DNA of 37,462 nucleotides from an uncultured Bacillota bacterium (GTDB lineage Bacteria; Bacillota; Clostridia; Oscillospirales; Oscillospiraceae): contig CANSXE010000011.1 of the NCBI GenBank assembly GCA_947650875.1, forward strand, positions 1 to 37,462, given 5' to 3'. Numbering within the stretch: the first letter of the stretch is position 1; the number at the start of each line of letters is the position of its first letter. The notes beneath the pieces were generated by a model, which saw only the letters and a program-made list of their open reading frames with translations, made no database searches and was not told the DNA's origin. Made by a program: the position numbers and the translations under genes. Below are positions 1 to 7,189 of this stretch, piece by piece.

Positions 1-1
1 C

Positions 2-514
2 AAGATCAACCTCCTCATCCTGGACGAGCCCACCAACCACCTGGACATCCAGAGCAGGGAGTGGATCGAGGAGGCGGTGGAGGACTACGAGGGCAACCTG
101 CTGTTTGTCTCCCACGACCGCTACTTTATCGACCGCTTTGCCACCCGCATCTGGATGCTGGAAAACGGAGCGATTACCGACTTTAAGGGTACCTATCAGG
201 AATTTCTGTCCGCCAAGGAGAAGAGAAAAATGGCAGAGACCGCGCCCGCCCCTCAGTCCCCGGAAAAGAAGGACAGGCCCAAGCGCCCCGGCGGCACCAA
301 AAACCTGGAGAAGGAGGTCAACGCCGCCGAGCGGGCGGTGGCCGCGGCGGAGGAGCGCATGTTTGACTTGGAACAGGAGATTCAGGAGTCGTCGGCCGAC
401 TATTTGAAGCTCCAGGAGCTCTACCAGCAGCGGGAGACCCTGGAGGACGAGCTGGCCCATCTCTACGCCGTGTGGGAGGGGCTGGCGGCAGACCTGGAGG
501 AGGCGCGGGGATGA
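2..514 (+). CDS. ABC-F family ATP-binding protein, C-terminal part (5' end outside window)
   Basis: The frame is open from the window edge and begins inside the second nucleotide-binding domain. It shows the Walker B/D-loop stretch LLILDEPTNHLDI followed by the H-loop VSHDRYFIDR, both typical of ABC-F proteins. These are soluble tandem-ATPase proteins that act on the ribosome (translation factors or antibiotic-resistance factors) and lack membrane segments. Downstream is a charged linker and then a heptad-like coiled coil (roughly the last 75 residues, rich in E, A, L and R), the usual C-terminal extension of the Uup/YdiF/YfmR type. Which ABC-F subgroup it belongs to cannot be told without the N-terminal half and the inter-domain arm. 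Its TGA overlaps the next ATG (ATGA), so the two genes are probably translationally coupled. Confidence 0.9.
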   Translation, partial: KINLLILDEPTNHLDIQSREWIEEAVEDYEGNLLFVSHDRYFIDRFATRIWMLENGAITDFKGTYQEFLSAKEKRKMAETAPAPQSPEKKDRPKRPGGTKNLEKEVNAAERAVAAAEERMFDLEQEIQESSADYLKLQELYQQRETLEDELAHLYAVWEGLAADLEEARG

Positions 515-1149
515 GCGATCAGAAGTCAAAAATCGAGGTGGCCAGCTACAAAGGAAAGCGGCTTCACCCCGTTGTAAAGGTGTTTTTGGTTCTGGTGCTG
601 CTGGGGACGCTGGTCTTCGGAGCCCTGCTGGGCCTGGTGCTTGGCGGCGCCCACGACAGCATCGACGGCGACCCCCAGGTGATGATTATTCTGGGCTGTC
701 AGCTCTACGACTGGGGTCCGTCGGTGATGCTCCAGGACCGGCTGGACAAGGCGCTGGACTATTTGAAGGACCACCCGGAGGTAGTGGTGGTGGTGTCCGG
801 CGGGCAGGGGGAGAACGAGCCCACCTCCGAAGCCCAGGGTATGGCCGACTACCTGGCGGACCACGGCTTTGCCCGGGAAAACATCATTTTAGAGACCCAA
901 TCCCACAACACCCATCAAAATCTCACCTACTCGGCCAGGCATCTGGAGGAGAGAGGGGCGGATATCAAAGCGGGTGTGGTGATTGTGTCCAACGGTTTCC
1001 ACCTCACCCGGGCCAAAATGCTGGCCGGACGGGCGGGGTATGAGAACGTGTCCGTTCTGGCCGCCCCCTCCAGCCACACCCCCACCCGGCTGAAAATGTA
1101 TATCCGGGAGCCCCTGGCCCTGGTAAAATCCTTTGTGTTTGACCGTTAG
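511..1149 (+). CDS. YdcF/SanA-like (DUF218) membrane-anchored protein
   Basis: The start at 511 overlaps the upstream stop and has GGAGG about 10 bases before it; the frame is open further upstream but lacks a better site. The 212-residue product has a short basic N-terminus, one hydrophobic helix (about residues 21-45, VFLVLVLLGTLVFGALLGLVL), then a soluble DUF218 domain. Family motifs are visible: MIILGCQL at the domain start, VVSGGQGENEPTSEAQGM in the middle, and ETQSHNTHQNL followed by VSNGFHLTRA. DUF218 proteins (YdcF, SanA, ElyC) are envelope-associated and some affect peptidoglycan or lipid-carrier metabolism, but no biochemical reaction is firmly assigned to most. The gene ends convergently with, and overlaps by 4 bases, the minus-strand gene at 1146-1397. 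Confidence 0.85.
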   Translation: MSDQKSKIEVASYKGKRLHPVVKVFLVLVLLGTLVFGALLGLVLGGAHDSIDGDPQVMIILGCQLYDWGPSVMLQDRLDKALDYLKDHPEVVVVVSGGQGENEPTSEAQGMADYLADHGFARENIILETQSHNTHQNLTYSARHLEERGADIKAGVVIVSNGFHLTRAKMLAGRAGYENVSVLAAPSSHTPTRLKMYIREPLALVKSFVFDR

Positions 1150-1397
1150 AGACGGTGCAGGTCCATTCCGATGGCCAGCCCGGCCCGGAAGGCGCTCTGG
1201 CGGTCCAGGTGGCGGAGGATCATAAGGCCGTCCTCCAGCCGATCCGCCGCATCGCCCAACCCGTTGGCGCTCAACTCCTCCCGGGCGAGACGCACCATGG
1301 TTTCGTTTTCCCTTCGCTCGTCCTCGTCGGGGAGGAAAGAGCCGTCAAAGCGGTATTTCAGGGCGTAGTTATAGAGGGCTTCCAGCAAGGGTTCCAT
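1146..1397 (-). CDS. small DUF6809-like protein
   Basis: An 83-residue acidic, helical protein. The start at 1397 is chosen because GGGAGG lies 7 bases upstream; an upstream in-frame start at 1412 has no ribosome site. The layout (MEPLLEALYNY at the N-terminus, a charged middle, and SAFRAGLAIGMDL near the C-terminus) resembles small Oscillospiraceae proteins collected as DUF6809, for which no function is known to me. The assignment rests on pattern recognition only. It is divergent from the HTH gene at 1488 and shares a promoter region with it that contains two copies of one palindrome, so it is probably controlled by that regulator. Confidence 0.6.
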   Translation of the reverse strand: MEPLLEALYNYALKYRFDGSFLPDEDERRENETMVRLAREELSANGLGDAADRLEDGLMILRHLDRQSAFRAGLAIGMDLHRL

Positions 1398-1419
1398 AGT
1401 GATACCTCCCAAGTGAATA

Positions 1420-1448
1420 TTGCGATGTATTCATCGTAATATTATAAT
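1420..1448 (+). promoter_or_regulatory. sigma-A promoter of the HTH gene
   Basis: TTGCGA at 1420-1425, a 17-bp spacer, and a perfect TATAAT at 1443-1448. Transcription would start near 1455, inside the second palindrome. Confidence 0.65.
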
Positions 1449-1465
1449 AAACGATGAATACATCG
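1423..1465. promoter_or_regulatory. pair of palindromic operators between divergent genes
   Basis: CGATGTATTCATCG at 1423-1436 and CGATGAATACATCG at 1452-1465. Each has perfect 5-bp arms, and each is the reverse complement of the other, so both present the same site, 29 bp centre to centre. They flank and overlap the -35 and -10 elements of both divergent promoters. This is the geometry of an autoregulated Xre-type repressor; the adjacent HTH protein is the obvious candidate ligand (inference). Confidence 0.65.
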
Positions 1466-1472
1466 TTGTCAA
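1444..1472 (-). promoter_or_regulatory. sigma-A promoter of the DUF6809-like gene
   Basis: On the minus strand TTGACA (1472-1467), a 17-bp spacer and TATTAT (1449-1444). It overlaps the opposing promoter almost completely, so the two promoters should compete or be regulated together. Confidence 0.65.
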
Positions 1473-1487
1473 GAGGATGTGACAAAA

Positions 1488-1697
1488 ATGTCAATTTTTT
1501 CTGAGCGGTTAATTCAGCTTCGGAAAGATAGGGGACTGTCCCAGGTGGCGCTTTCTAAAGAAATCGGTGTTTCCTCCCGCGTTTATCAGACGTATGAGTA
1601 CGGAAAATCGGAGCCGGGAATGAGCAACCTGGTCAGTATCGCTGACTTTTTCGGTGTAAGCCTGGACTACTTGACAGGGCGGACAGACACGCCCTAG
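1488..1697 (+). CDS. small Xre/Cro-family HTH regulator
   Basis: The start ATG 1488 is preferred over GTG 1479 because AAGAGG (1471-1476) is properly spaced only from the ATG. The 69-residue product is essentially one HTH_3 domain: FSERLIQLRKDRGLSQ (helix 1), VALSKEIGVSSRVYQTYEYGK (helix-turn-helix), then IADFFGVSLDYLTGR, the typical end of the five-helix Cro/CI fold. There is no extra sensing domain, so it probably acts as a DNA-binding dimer. It is divergent from the DUF6809-like gene, with twin palindromes between them, which suggests autorepression and control of that neighbour. Such pairs occur on mobile elements and as chromosomal regulators; nothing else mobile is evident here. Confidence 0.85.
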   Translation: MSIFSERLIQLRKDRGLSQVALSKEIGVSSRVYQTYEYGKSEPGMSNLVSIADFFGVSLDYLTGRTDTP

Positions 1698-1705
1698 AGA
1701 GCACC

Positions 1706-1842
1706 AAAAGCCCCCCTTGCCAAAGGGGGGAGGGCCACGAAGTGGCGGGGGGATTCCACCGGGGGACTTCGTTCAGACGGAATCCCCCAGTCACGGCTTC
1801 GCCGTGCCAGCCCCCTTTAGCAAGGGGGCCTTGACCCGCTGC
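1706..1842. repeat. modular inverted-repeat element (copy A)
   Basis: The non-coding gap between the HTH gene and prfA consists of GC-rich hairpin modules: GCCCCCCTTGCCAAAGGGGGG, GGCCACGAAGTGGC, GGATTCC...GGAATCC, CACGGCTTCGCCGTG and CCCCCTTTAGCAAGGGGG. The same modules recur in reverse orientation at 17609-17723 and in rearranged order at 10384-10592, so this is a dispersed family rather than a gene-specific signal. Confidence 0.75.
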
Positions 1843-1878
1843 GGCGGGGGACGAGAGAGCGAACAAGGAGGGCTGTCC

Positions 1879-2937
1879 ATGCTGGACAAGCTGAACGCCA
1901 TCGAGGCGAAATATTCCCAGATCGAGGCCCGGCTGGGGGCGTCGGAGACGTATAACGACCCGGAGCTGGTGGCCAAACTGAACAAGGAACAGGCCGAGCT
2001 CCAGCCTCTGGTGGAGGTCTTCCGCACCTACCGGCGCACCCTGGACGCCAAGGCCCAGGCGGAGGAGATGATGGCCGACCCGGAGCTGAAGGAGCTGGCC
2101 CAGGAGGAGTATCAGCAGGCGCTGGATGATTTGCCACGGCTGGAGAAGGAGCTGCAAATCCTCCTGCTGCCCCGGGACCCCAACGACGGCAAAAACGTCA
2201 TCGTGGAGATCCGCGCCGGGGTGGGCGGGGAGGAGGCGGCCCTGTTTGCCCACTCCCTGTTCCGCATGTATTCCATGTATGCCGAGTCCAAACGGTGGCA
2301 CACTGAGGTTGACTCGGCCAGCGAGACCGAGCTGGGCGGTGTAAAGGAAATTGTCTTTACAATCGAGGGGGACGGCGCCTGGTCCCGGTTCAAGTTCGAG
2401 AGCGGCGTCCACCGGGTCCAGCGGGTGCCTGAGACCGAGTCGGGGGGCCGGGTCCACACCTCCACGGTGACGGTGGCCGTCCTGCCCGAGATGGAGACGG
2501 CTGACGTCCGGATCGACCCGGCGGACGTGGAGATGCAGGTGTTCCGCTCCTCCGGGGCGGGAGGGCAGCATGTGAACAAGACCTCCTCCGCCGTGCGGCT
2601 CATCCATAAGCCCACCGGCACGGTGGTGGAGTGCCAGCAGGAGCGCAGCCAGTTTCAGAACCGGGACAAGGCCATGCGGCTGCTGGCTTCCCGGCTGTAT
2701 GAGACGGAGCAGGAGAAAATTTCCAGCGAATACACCGCCCAGCGCCGCAGTCAGGTGGGCTCCGGCATGCGCAACGAGCGCATCCGCACCTATAACTTCC
2801 CCCAGGGGCGGGTCACCGACCACCGCATCGGCCTGACGCTGTATAAAATAGATCAGGTGATGGACGGCGCTCTGGACGAGATCATCGACGCCCTGGCTGC
2901 CGACCACCAGGCCGAGCTGTTGAAGGAGCAGAAGTGA
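1879..2937 (+). CDS. prfA: peptide chain release factor 1 (RF1)
   Basis: A 352-residue protein, near the usual RF1 length. It recognises UAA/UAG stop codons in the ribosomal A site and triggers peptide release. The codon-recognition PxT motif is PET in HRVQRVPETESGGRVHTS, which distinguishes RF1 from RF2 (SPF). The catalytic GGQ loop is in SSGAGGQHVNKTSSAVR at about residue 228; its glutamine is the residue methylated by PrmC in other bacteria. The conserved C-terminal segment RIRTYNFPQGRVTDHRIG is present. ATG 1879 has an AAGGAGGGC ribosome site; the frame is open further upstream through repeat DNA, but that extension is not homologous sequence. prmC, a frequent neighbour, is not adjacent here. 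Confidence 0.97.
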   Translation: MLDKLNAIEAKYSQIEARLGASETYNDPELVAKLNKEQAELQPLVEVFRTYRRTLDAKAQAEEMMADPELKELAQEEYQQALDDLPRLEKELQILLLPRDPNDGKNVIVEIRAGVGGEEAALFAHSLFRMYSMYAESKRWHTEVDSASETELGGVKEIVFTIEGDGAWSRFKFESGVHRVQRVPETESGGRVHTSTVTVAVLPEMETADVRIDPADVEMQVFRSSGAGGQHVNKTSSAVRLIHKPTGTVVECQQERSQFQNRDKAMRLLASRLYETEQEKISSEYTAQRRSQVGSGMRNERIRTYNFPQGRVTDHRIGLTLYKIDQVMDGALDEIIDALAADHQAELLKEQK

Positions 2938-2943
2938 GGTGTG

Positions 2944-3010
2944 TAGGGGCGCACAATGTGCGCCCGTTCCCGCTCTGCATAATTGGGCGGGCGGACAATG
3001 TCCGCCCCTA
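2944..3010. repeat. TA-flanked palindromic element (GTAGGGGCG family)
   Basis: A 67-bp bipartite element beginning TAGGGGCGC and ending CGCCCCTA. The left half folds as GGGCGCACAATGTGCGCCC and the right half as GGGCGGACAATGTCCGCCC. It lies just after the prfA stop. Related copies are at 3298, 7111, 14431, 15751, 16645, 19955 and 21129. Confidence 0.85.
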
Positions 3011-3042
3011 CAAAATAGAGGAACAAAAGGAGATTGATTGGT

Positions 3043-3300
3043 ATGGAGATGTATATTCACTACAAGTCCCTCCCCGAGGGCAAGACCCTGACCGACGTGG
3101 TGGGGGAGCTGAACGAGGTTTTGGAGGATGTGGGCTCCGTCTGCGGCGGCGAAGCCGGGCGGATTGACCTGGACCTGGAGGACGAGCGGGCCAACCCCAA
3201 GCACGCCCAGGTGGCGGTGAAGGCCTACCTCCAGCGGGTGGAGTTCCCCCGGGACACCGCCGTGGAGATCGGCGGCATGGAGATCGGAGTGTACGAGTAG
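3043..3300 (+). CDS. small hypothetical acidic protein
   Basis: An 85-residue protein that I do not recognise. ATG 3043 is chosen because AAAAGGAG at 3026-3032 is 10 bases upstream; TTG 3034 would lie too close. The product (MEMYIHYKSLPEGKTL at the start) is acidic and shows a possible alpha/beta pattern, ending with two beta-like stretches (AVKAYLQRVEF and AVEIGGMEIGVYE). No signal peptide or membrane segment is visible. It lies between two palindromic elements, and its TAG stop is the first three bases of the downstream one, so the native 3' end may have been replaced by the insertion. Confidence 0.65.
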   Translation: MEMYIHYKSLPEGKTLTDVVGELNEVLEDVGSVCGGEAGRIDLDLEDERANPKHAQVAVKAYLQRVEFPRDTAVEIGGMEIGVYE

Positions 3301-3365
3301 GGGCGCACGTTGTGCGCCCGCGGTGAGCGGCCCTGATTCCTGCGGGCGGACAATGTCCGCCCCTA
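3298..3365. repeat. TA-flanked palindromic element, supplies a stop codon
   Basis: A 68-bp element of the same bipartite family: TAGGGGCGCACGTTGTGCGC at the left and GGGCGGACAATGTCCGCCCC plus TA at the right. Its first three bases are the TAG stop of the upstream small gene. Confidence 0.85.
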
Positions 3366-3381
3366 CATAAGGAGTTTTCAC

Positions 3382-4041
3382 ATGTATAAACACGTTATTT
3401 TCGACCTGGACGGCACCCTGCTCAACACCATCGACGACCTGGCGGCGGCGGGCAACTGGGTGTGCCGGAACCACGGCTGGCCCGTCCACACCGTGGAGGA
3501 GTATAAATATTTTGTGGGCAACGGCATGGCCAAACTGGCCGAACGCTTTGCCCCGGAGGACTGGCGGACCCCGGAGCGGATCGCCGCCCTGCTGGAGGAG
3601 TTCATGCCCTACTACAACGCCCACAAGGAGGACAAAACCGCCCCCTATCCCGGGGTAGTGGCGCTGCTGGACCGGCTGAAGGGGGCGGGGGTGAGGATGG
3701 CGGTGCTGTCCAACAAGGCCCATTCCCTGGCCCCCGCCATCATTGAGGGCTATTTCCCCGGCGTCTTCGACTTTGTTCAGGGGGCGCTGGAGGGGGTGCC
3801 CACCAAGCCCGACCCCACCCTGCTCCGCCGGCTGATGGGGGAGATGGGGGCGACCCCGGCGGACACCCTCTTTGTGGGGGACAGCAATGTGGATATCCGC
3901 ACCGCCAGGAACGGCGGACTGATCAGCTGCGGCGTGCTGTGGGGCTTCCGCACCCGGGCCGAGCTGGAGACCGAGGGGGCGGACCGCATTGTGGGGACCC
4001 CGGAGGAGCTGGGGGAGCTGATTTTGCAACGAAACGGATGA
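3382..4041 (+). CDS. HAD-superfamily hydrolase, phosphoglycolate phosphatase-like
   Basis: A 219-residue cytosolic HAD-IA phosphatase. Motif I is FDLDGTLLNT (first Asp the predicted nucleophile, second the general acid/base), motif II is the Ser of VLSNK, motif III is the Lys in TKPDP, and motif IV is GDSNVD. A helical cap domain lies between motifs I and II (about residues 15-85), as in Gph/PgmB-type enzymes. The close Gph-like pattern suggests dephosphorylation of a small phospho-metabolite such as 2-phosphoglycolate, but the substrate cannot be fixed from sequence. The AAGGAG ribosome site lies just after a palindromic element, and the gene is followed after 6 bases by the Sua5-type gene, so the two form an operon. 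Confidence 0.88.
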   Translation: MYKHVIFDLDGTLLNTIDDLAAAGNWVCRNHGWPVHTVEEYKYFVGNGMAKLAERFAPEDWRTPERIAALLEEFMPYYNAHKEDKTAPYPGVVALLDRLKGAGVRMAVLSNKAHSLAPAIIEGYFPGVFDFVQGALEGVPTKPDPTLLRRLMGEMGATPADTLFVGDSNVDIRTARNGGLISCGVLWGFRTRAELETEGADRIVGTPEELGELILQRNG

Positions 4042-4047
4042 GCTGTT

Positions 4048-5067
4048 ATGAGAACGAATCTGTTGAAAGTCAATGAGTTTGAGACGGCCGCCAGAATCAT
4101 CCAGGTGGGCGGTCTGGTGGGGATTCCCACCGAGACGGTATACGGCCTGGGGGCCAACGGGCTGGACCCCGAAGCGGTGGCCCGTATCTTTCAGGCCAAG
4201 GGCCGGCCCCAGGACAACCCCCTTATTCTCCACATCCCCGACGCCGCCTGGCTGGAGCGCTACTGCCAGGACATCCCGGAATCGGCCTGGCGGCTGGCCA
4301 GGCGGTTCTGGCCCGGGCCGCTGACCATGATCCTCCGCCGGAAGCCGGTGGTGCCCGATGTGGTCACCGCCGGGCTGGACACGGTGGGGATGCGGTGTCC
4401 GGCTCATTCGGTCTGCCGGTCGGTGATTCAGGAGGCGGGAGTGCCTGTGGCCGCCCCCTCGGGGAATCTGTCGGGCAAGCCCAGCCCCACCACCGCCCGG
4501 CATATGCTGGACGATATGGACGGGAAAATCACCGCCATCCTGGACGGCGGCGACTGCCAGGTGGGGGTGGAGTCCACCATCATCGACCTGACCTGCCAGC
4601 CCCCCCGGCTGCTGCGGCCCGGCGGCGTCCCGCTGGAGGAGCTGCGGGCGGTGCTGGGGGAGGTGGAGGTGGACCCCGCCGTGATCCGGCCCCTGGAGGA
4701 GGGGGAGAAGCCCCGGGCTCCCGGCATGAAATACCGCCACTACGCCCCCAAGGCCCCGGTGACCGTGGTCCGGGGAGACCCTCTGCGCAGCGCCCAGTAT
4801 ATCCTGGACCACATTGCAGACAGCTACTGGGAGGGGGTCATCTGCTTCAACGAGTTCGCCCACTGGTTTGAGGACCACCCGGTGGAGGAGCTGGGGGGCT
4901 CGCTGGACCGGTTTGAACACGCCCGGCGGCTGTTCCGGGCTTTGCGGGCCATGGACGAGAACGGGGTCAAGCACATCTGGGCCCAATGCCCCGACACCGG
5001 CGGCATGGGCCTTGCGGTGGTCAACCGGCTGAACAAGGCCGCGGGCTTTCACATTGTAGACGCCTGA
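4048..5067 (+). CDS. L-threonylcarbamoyladenylate synthase (Sua5 type)
   Basis: A 339-residue protein of Sua5 architecture: an N-terminal YrdC domain (about residues 1-205) and a C-terminal Sua5 domain (about 225-339). It makes threonylcarbamoyl-AMP from threonine, bicarbonate and ATP, the first step of t6A modification at position 37 of ANN-decoding tRNAs. Visible family motifs are GIPTETVYGLG, AKGRPQDNPL (the KxR site), FWPGPLT, APSGNLSGKPSPT and STIIDL. The linker PRAPGMKYRHYAPK is the signature that joins the two domains in long forms. It starts 6 bases after the HAD phosphatase stop. In Firmicutes the gene is often near prfA, and prfA is 1 kb upstream here. Confidence 0.93.
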   Translation: MRTNLLKVNEFETAARIIQVGGLVGIPTETVYGLGANGLDPEAVARIFQAKGRPQDNPLILHIPDAAWLERYCQDIPESAWRLARRFWPGPLTMILRRKPVVPDVVTAGLDTVGMRCPAHSVCRSVIQEAGVPVAAPSGNLSGKPSPTTARHMLDDMDGKITAILDGGDCQVGVESTIIDLTCQPPRLLRPGGVPLEELRAVLGEVEVDPAVIRPLEEGEKPRAPGMKYRHYAPKAPVTVVRGDPLRSAQYILDHIADSYWEGVICFNEFAHWFEDHPVEELGGSLDRFEHARRLFRALRAMDENGVKHIWAQCPDTGGMGLAVVNRLNKAAGFHIVDA

Positions 5068-5113
5068 ATTTGGACCGATTATCCCCCAAAAACGACCGAC
5101 TGTCCGAAACCCC

Positions 5114-5141
5114 TTGCATTGTTCCATTTTTTTGCTATGTT
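5114..5141 (+). promoter_or_regulatory. extended -10 promoter for the membrane protein / coaE operon
   Basis: TTGCAT at 5114-5119, a 16-bp spacer, and TGCTATGTT with an extended TGn just before the -10 (TATGTT 5136-5141). The start would be near 5148, which leaves a very short leader before ATG 5167. Confidence 0.5.
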
Positions 5142-5166
5142 GAAGGGGCAGAAAGGAGCGGATCGT

Positions 5167-5925
5167 ATGAATTGGGGCAACCTGCTTTGGATTCCTTACG
5201 CCGCGGCCCACACCGCCGCCGCAACCTTTTCCACGTTTCTGGAGATAGATCTGATCGGAATACAGCGGTCCGGTCTATGGGCCTGGGCCGTCCCCGGAGT
5301 ATGCCTGACCCTGCTGGCCCTGGACCTGACCGGCCGGCTCACCCTGCGGGGGAGCGGCGGAAAGATGCTGGCCGCCCTGGCGTTCCCCCTCCTGTGCAGC
5401 TGCGGAGAGATGCTGATTTTGGACGAATACGTTCTGGACGTTGCGCCGGCAGTTTGGGCGTGGGTCTTCTCCCCGCTCCTGCTGGCGGGGTACGCCCTGC
5501 TGGGAGAGAAGAAATCGGCCGCCCCGCGAAACAAAGCGGAGACCCTGCTGGAGCAGGGGAGTATGCTGGGGGTGGTGATTGCGGTTTGGCTGATGCTGAT
5601 AGCCGGCGCTGTCCTCTTTATGTCAACCTTTGGCCTGCTGCTGTCTCTGATTGTGGGAGGTCTCATCTCCACCCGGAACGGTTTGCTGGACTACGGCGGA
5701 ATAAAGGGGCTGCTGCTGGGGCTGCTGGCCCTCCACCTGGTCCAGTGCCGGATGTTCTGGCGGGGCCTGCGGCTGGTCAGGCAGGAGGAGCCCGACCTGG
5801 CTGGCCGGCACGCGCTTCTACTGCTGTGGCTCCCGGCGGCCAACCTGATCTGGGCGGGCCGGCTGAAAAACCGGCTGTGGAAGCGGCGGATGGAACGGGA
5901 AAACCCGGCGTGGAATCAGCTGTAG
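5167..5925 (+). CDS. multipass membrane protein of unknown function
   Basis: A 252-residue protein that I do not recognise. ATG 5167 follows GAAAGGAGC. About six hydrophobic segments are visible: near residues 30-60 (SGLWAWAVPGVCLTLLALDL), 65-85, 95-115 (VWAWVFSPLLLAGYALL), 135-170 (a long pair ending LLLSLIVGGLI), 180-195 (LLLGLLALHLV) and 215-230. The C-terminus is basic (RLKNRLWKRRMER) and probably cytoplasmic. No catalytic or transport motif is apparent. It heads a set with coaE (11-base gap) and the next hypothetical gene. Confidence 0.75.
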   Translation: MNWGNLLWIPYAAAHTAAATFSTFLEIDLIGIQRSGLWAWAVPGVCLTLLALDLTGRLTLRGSGGKMLAALAFPLLCSCGEMLILDEYVLDVAPAVWAWVFSPLLLAGYALLGEKKSAAPRNKAETLLEQGSMLGVVIAVWLMLIAGAVLFMSTFGLLLSLIVGGLISTRNGLLDYGGIKGLLLGLLALHLVQCRMFWRGLRLVRQEEPDLAGRHALLLLWLPAANLIWAGRLKNRLWKRRMERENPAWNQL

Positions 5926-5936
5926 AGGAGGTAACC

Positions 5937-6527
5937 ATGACTGTTATCGGCATCACAGGCCCCACCGGGGCGGGGAAGACCACCCTCCTCCGGGAGGTGG
6001 AAAAGCTGGGCGGCGGAGTGATCGACTGTGACGCCGTCTACCACGAGCTGCTGAAAAGGGATACCGCCCTACAGGACAGGCTGGAGCAGGCGTTCGGCCC
6101 CCTGCGGGACGAGACGGGAGCCATCGACCGGAAGAAGCTGGGGGCGGTGGTCTTCCACGACGCTGAAAAGCTGGAGACCCTCAACGCCATTGCCTGGGAG
6201 GCGGTGGTGGCCCGGACGAGGGCGCTGGTGGAGGAGTATCGGAGACAGGGGAGCGCCCTCGCGGCCATCGACGCCATCGCCCTGCTGGAGTGCCCTATAA
6301 AAGAATTATGTCAACTGAAAATAGCCGTCCTGGCCCCCCAGGAGGTCCGGGTAAGGCGCATCATGGCCCGGGAGGGCATTTCCCAGGACTACGCCTGGGC
6401 CCGGGTGAAGGCCCAGAAGCCGGATGAATATTTTATCCAAAGCTGTGACTATACTCTGATTAACGACTGTGAAACAGCGGAGGAATTTGCCCGGAAGGCG
6501 TGGGCATTGCTGGAGGAGAGCTCATGA
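5937..6527 (+). CDS. coaE: dephospho-CoA kinase
   Basis: A 196-residue P-loop kinase that phosphorylates the 3'-hydroxyl of dephospho-CoA, the last step of coenzyme A synthesis. The Walker A motif is GPTGAGKTT at the N-terminus, followed by the family signature GGGVIDCDAVYHELL, where the Asp pair binds substrate. The lid region contains EVRVRRIMAREGISQDYAWARVKAQ, the usual CoaE arginine-rich lid ending in a conserved helix. ATG 5937 has GAGGAGG upstream; the same frame is open for about 950 bases before it, but that part is a shadow of the preceding two genes. Length matches the family (about 195-205). Its TGA overlaps the next ATG. Confidence 0.92.
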   Translation: MTVIGITGPTGAGKTTLLREVEKLGGGVIDCDAVYHELLKRDTALQDRLEQAFGPLRDETGAIDRKKLGAVVFHDAEKLETLNAIAWEAVVARTRALVEEYRRQGSALAAIDAIALLECPIKELCQLKIAVLAPQEVRVRRIMAREGISQDYAWARVKAQKPDEYFIQSCDYTLINDCETAEEFARKAWALLEESS

Positions 6528-7096
6528 ATCACAGCGACGATAAGGGCTGGAACTACCCGTTTGAGACCTTGCCCGAGTGGCGGGAAAAGGAGATCTTCCA
6601 TTTATGGGAGCATCCAGGGTCCGATACTGCCTGCGTGATCTACCACGAGACCGAATTGAGAGGGATGAGCGATTGGACCGGAGCGATCGCACTGCTCAAA
6701 AATAAGGCGGAGCCCAAGCTCCTGTTTGCTGAGATCGGCTATGATACCCCGGACTGGGGCCCAGCTTACAGCGAAAATGGGCAGTTCCTCTTTATGAAGA
6801 CCTACTTTTGGCGCGATGGTCAGGAGACGACCGCATTTCTGATCTTGGATATGCTCCAGGAGCGGTTCTCCTTCTGTGACGCTGGCCCTATCGGCTATCA
6901 CTATACTGTGATCGAAAAAGCGCCGGATTCTTTTTGCCTGGAGGTGACTCCCTTCACGCTTTCTCTGCATAAGGGAGAGAGGAAGGTGGAGGAGCTGCCG
7001 CCCATCCCGCTCCAAATGGACCGGCAGGCCTGGCGGCCCTTTTCTGAACTGCATGATTATCCGGGCTGGTGGAAAAAATGGAAGGTGAAAAAGTAA
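6524..7096 (+). CDS. hypothetical soluble protein
   Basis: A 190-residue protein coupled to coaE by an ATGA overlap (start 6524, GGAGGAGAG upstream). No family is recognised. It is rich in aromatic residues (W, F, Y) and in alternating hydrophobic stretches, consistent with an all-beta fold such as a partial propeller or barrel (for example PKLLFAEIGYD, GQFLFMKTYFW, TAFLILDML). The C-terminus is basic (WWKKWKVKK). There is no signal peptide or membrane helix, so it is predicted to be cytosolic. Base composition looks less GC-rich than its neighbours by eye, which may indicate a more recent arrival or faster evolution. Confidence 0.65.
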   Translation: MNHSDDKGWNYPFETLPEWREKEIFHLWEHPGSDTACVIYHETELRGMSDWTGAIALLKNKAEPKLLFAEIGYDTPDWGPAYSENGQFLFMKTYFWRDGQETTAFLILDMLQERFSFCDAGPIGYHYTVIEKAPDSFCLEVTPFTLSLHKGERKVEELPPIPLQMDRQAWRPFSELHDYPGWWKKWKVKK

Positions 7097-7110
7097 TTAA
7101 AATATTTCTG

Positions 7111-7135
7111 TAGGGGCGGACAATGTCCGCCCCTA
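7111..7135. repeat. minimal palindromic element
   Basis: A 25-bp perfect palindrome with 12-bp arms (TAGGGGCGGACA and its complement) around one central base. This is the shortest member of the TA-flanked family in the window and equals one hairpin half of the larger copies. Confidence 0.8.
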
Positions 7136-7189
7136 CATGAAAATCTGTCAATGGGATAAGCCCCAAAATACGACTAGGAGGTTATTTTT

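Noticed and set aside
1633-5211. Very long minus-strand open frame of over 1,100 codons opposite prfA, HAD and Sua5 genes
   Set aside because: It has no recognisable domain, is rich in Gly/Pro/Arg/His/Leu as expected from the complement of GC-rich codons, and overlaps confidently assigned plus-strand genes.
4986-5936. N-terminal extension of the coaE frame by about 317 codons
   Set aside because: It runs through the Sua5 end and the membrane protein gene in another frame. The CoaE fold starts at MTVIGITGPTGAGKT with a proper ribosome site.
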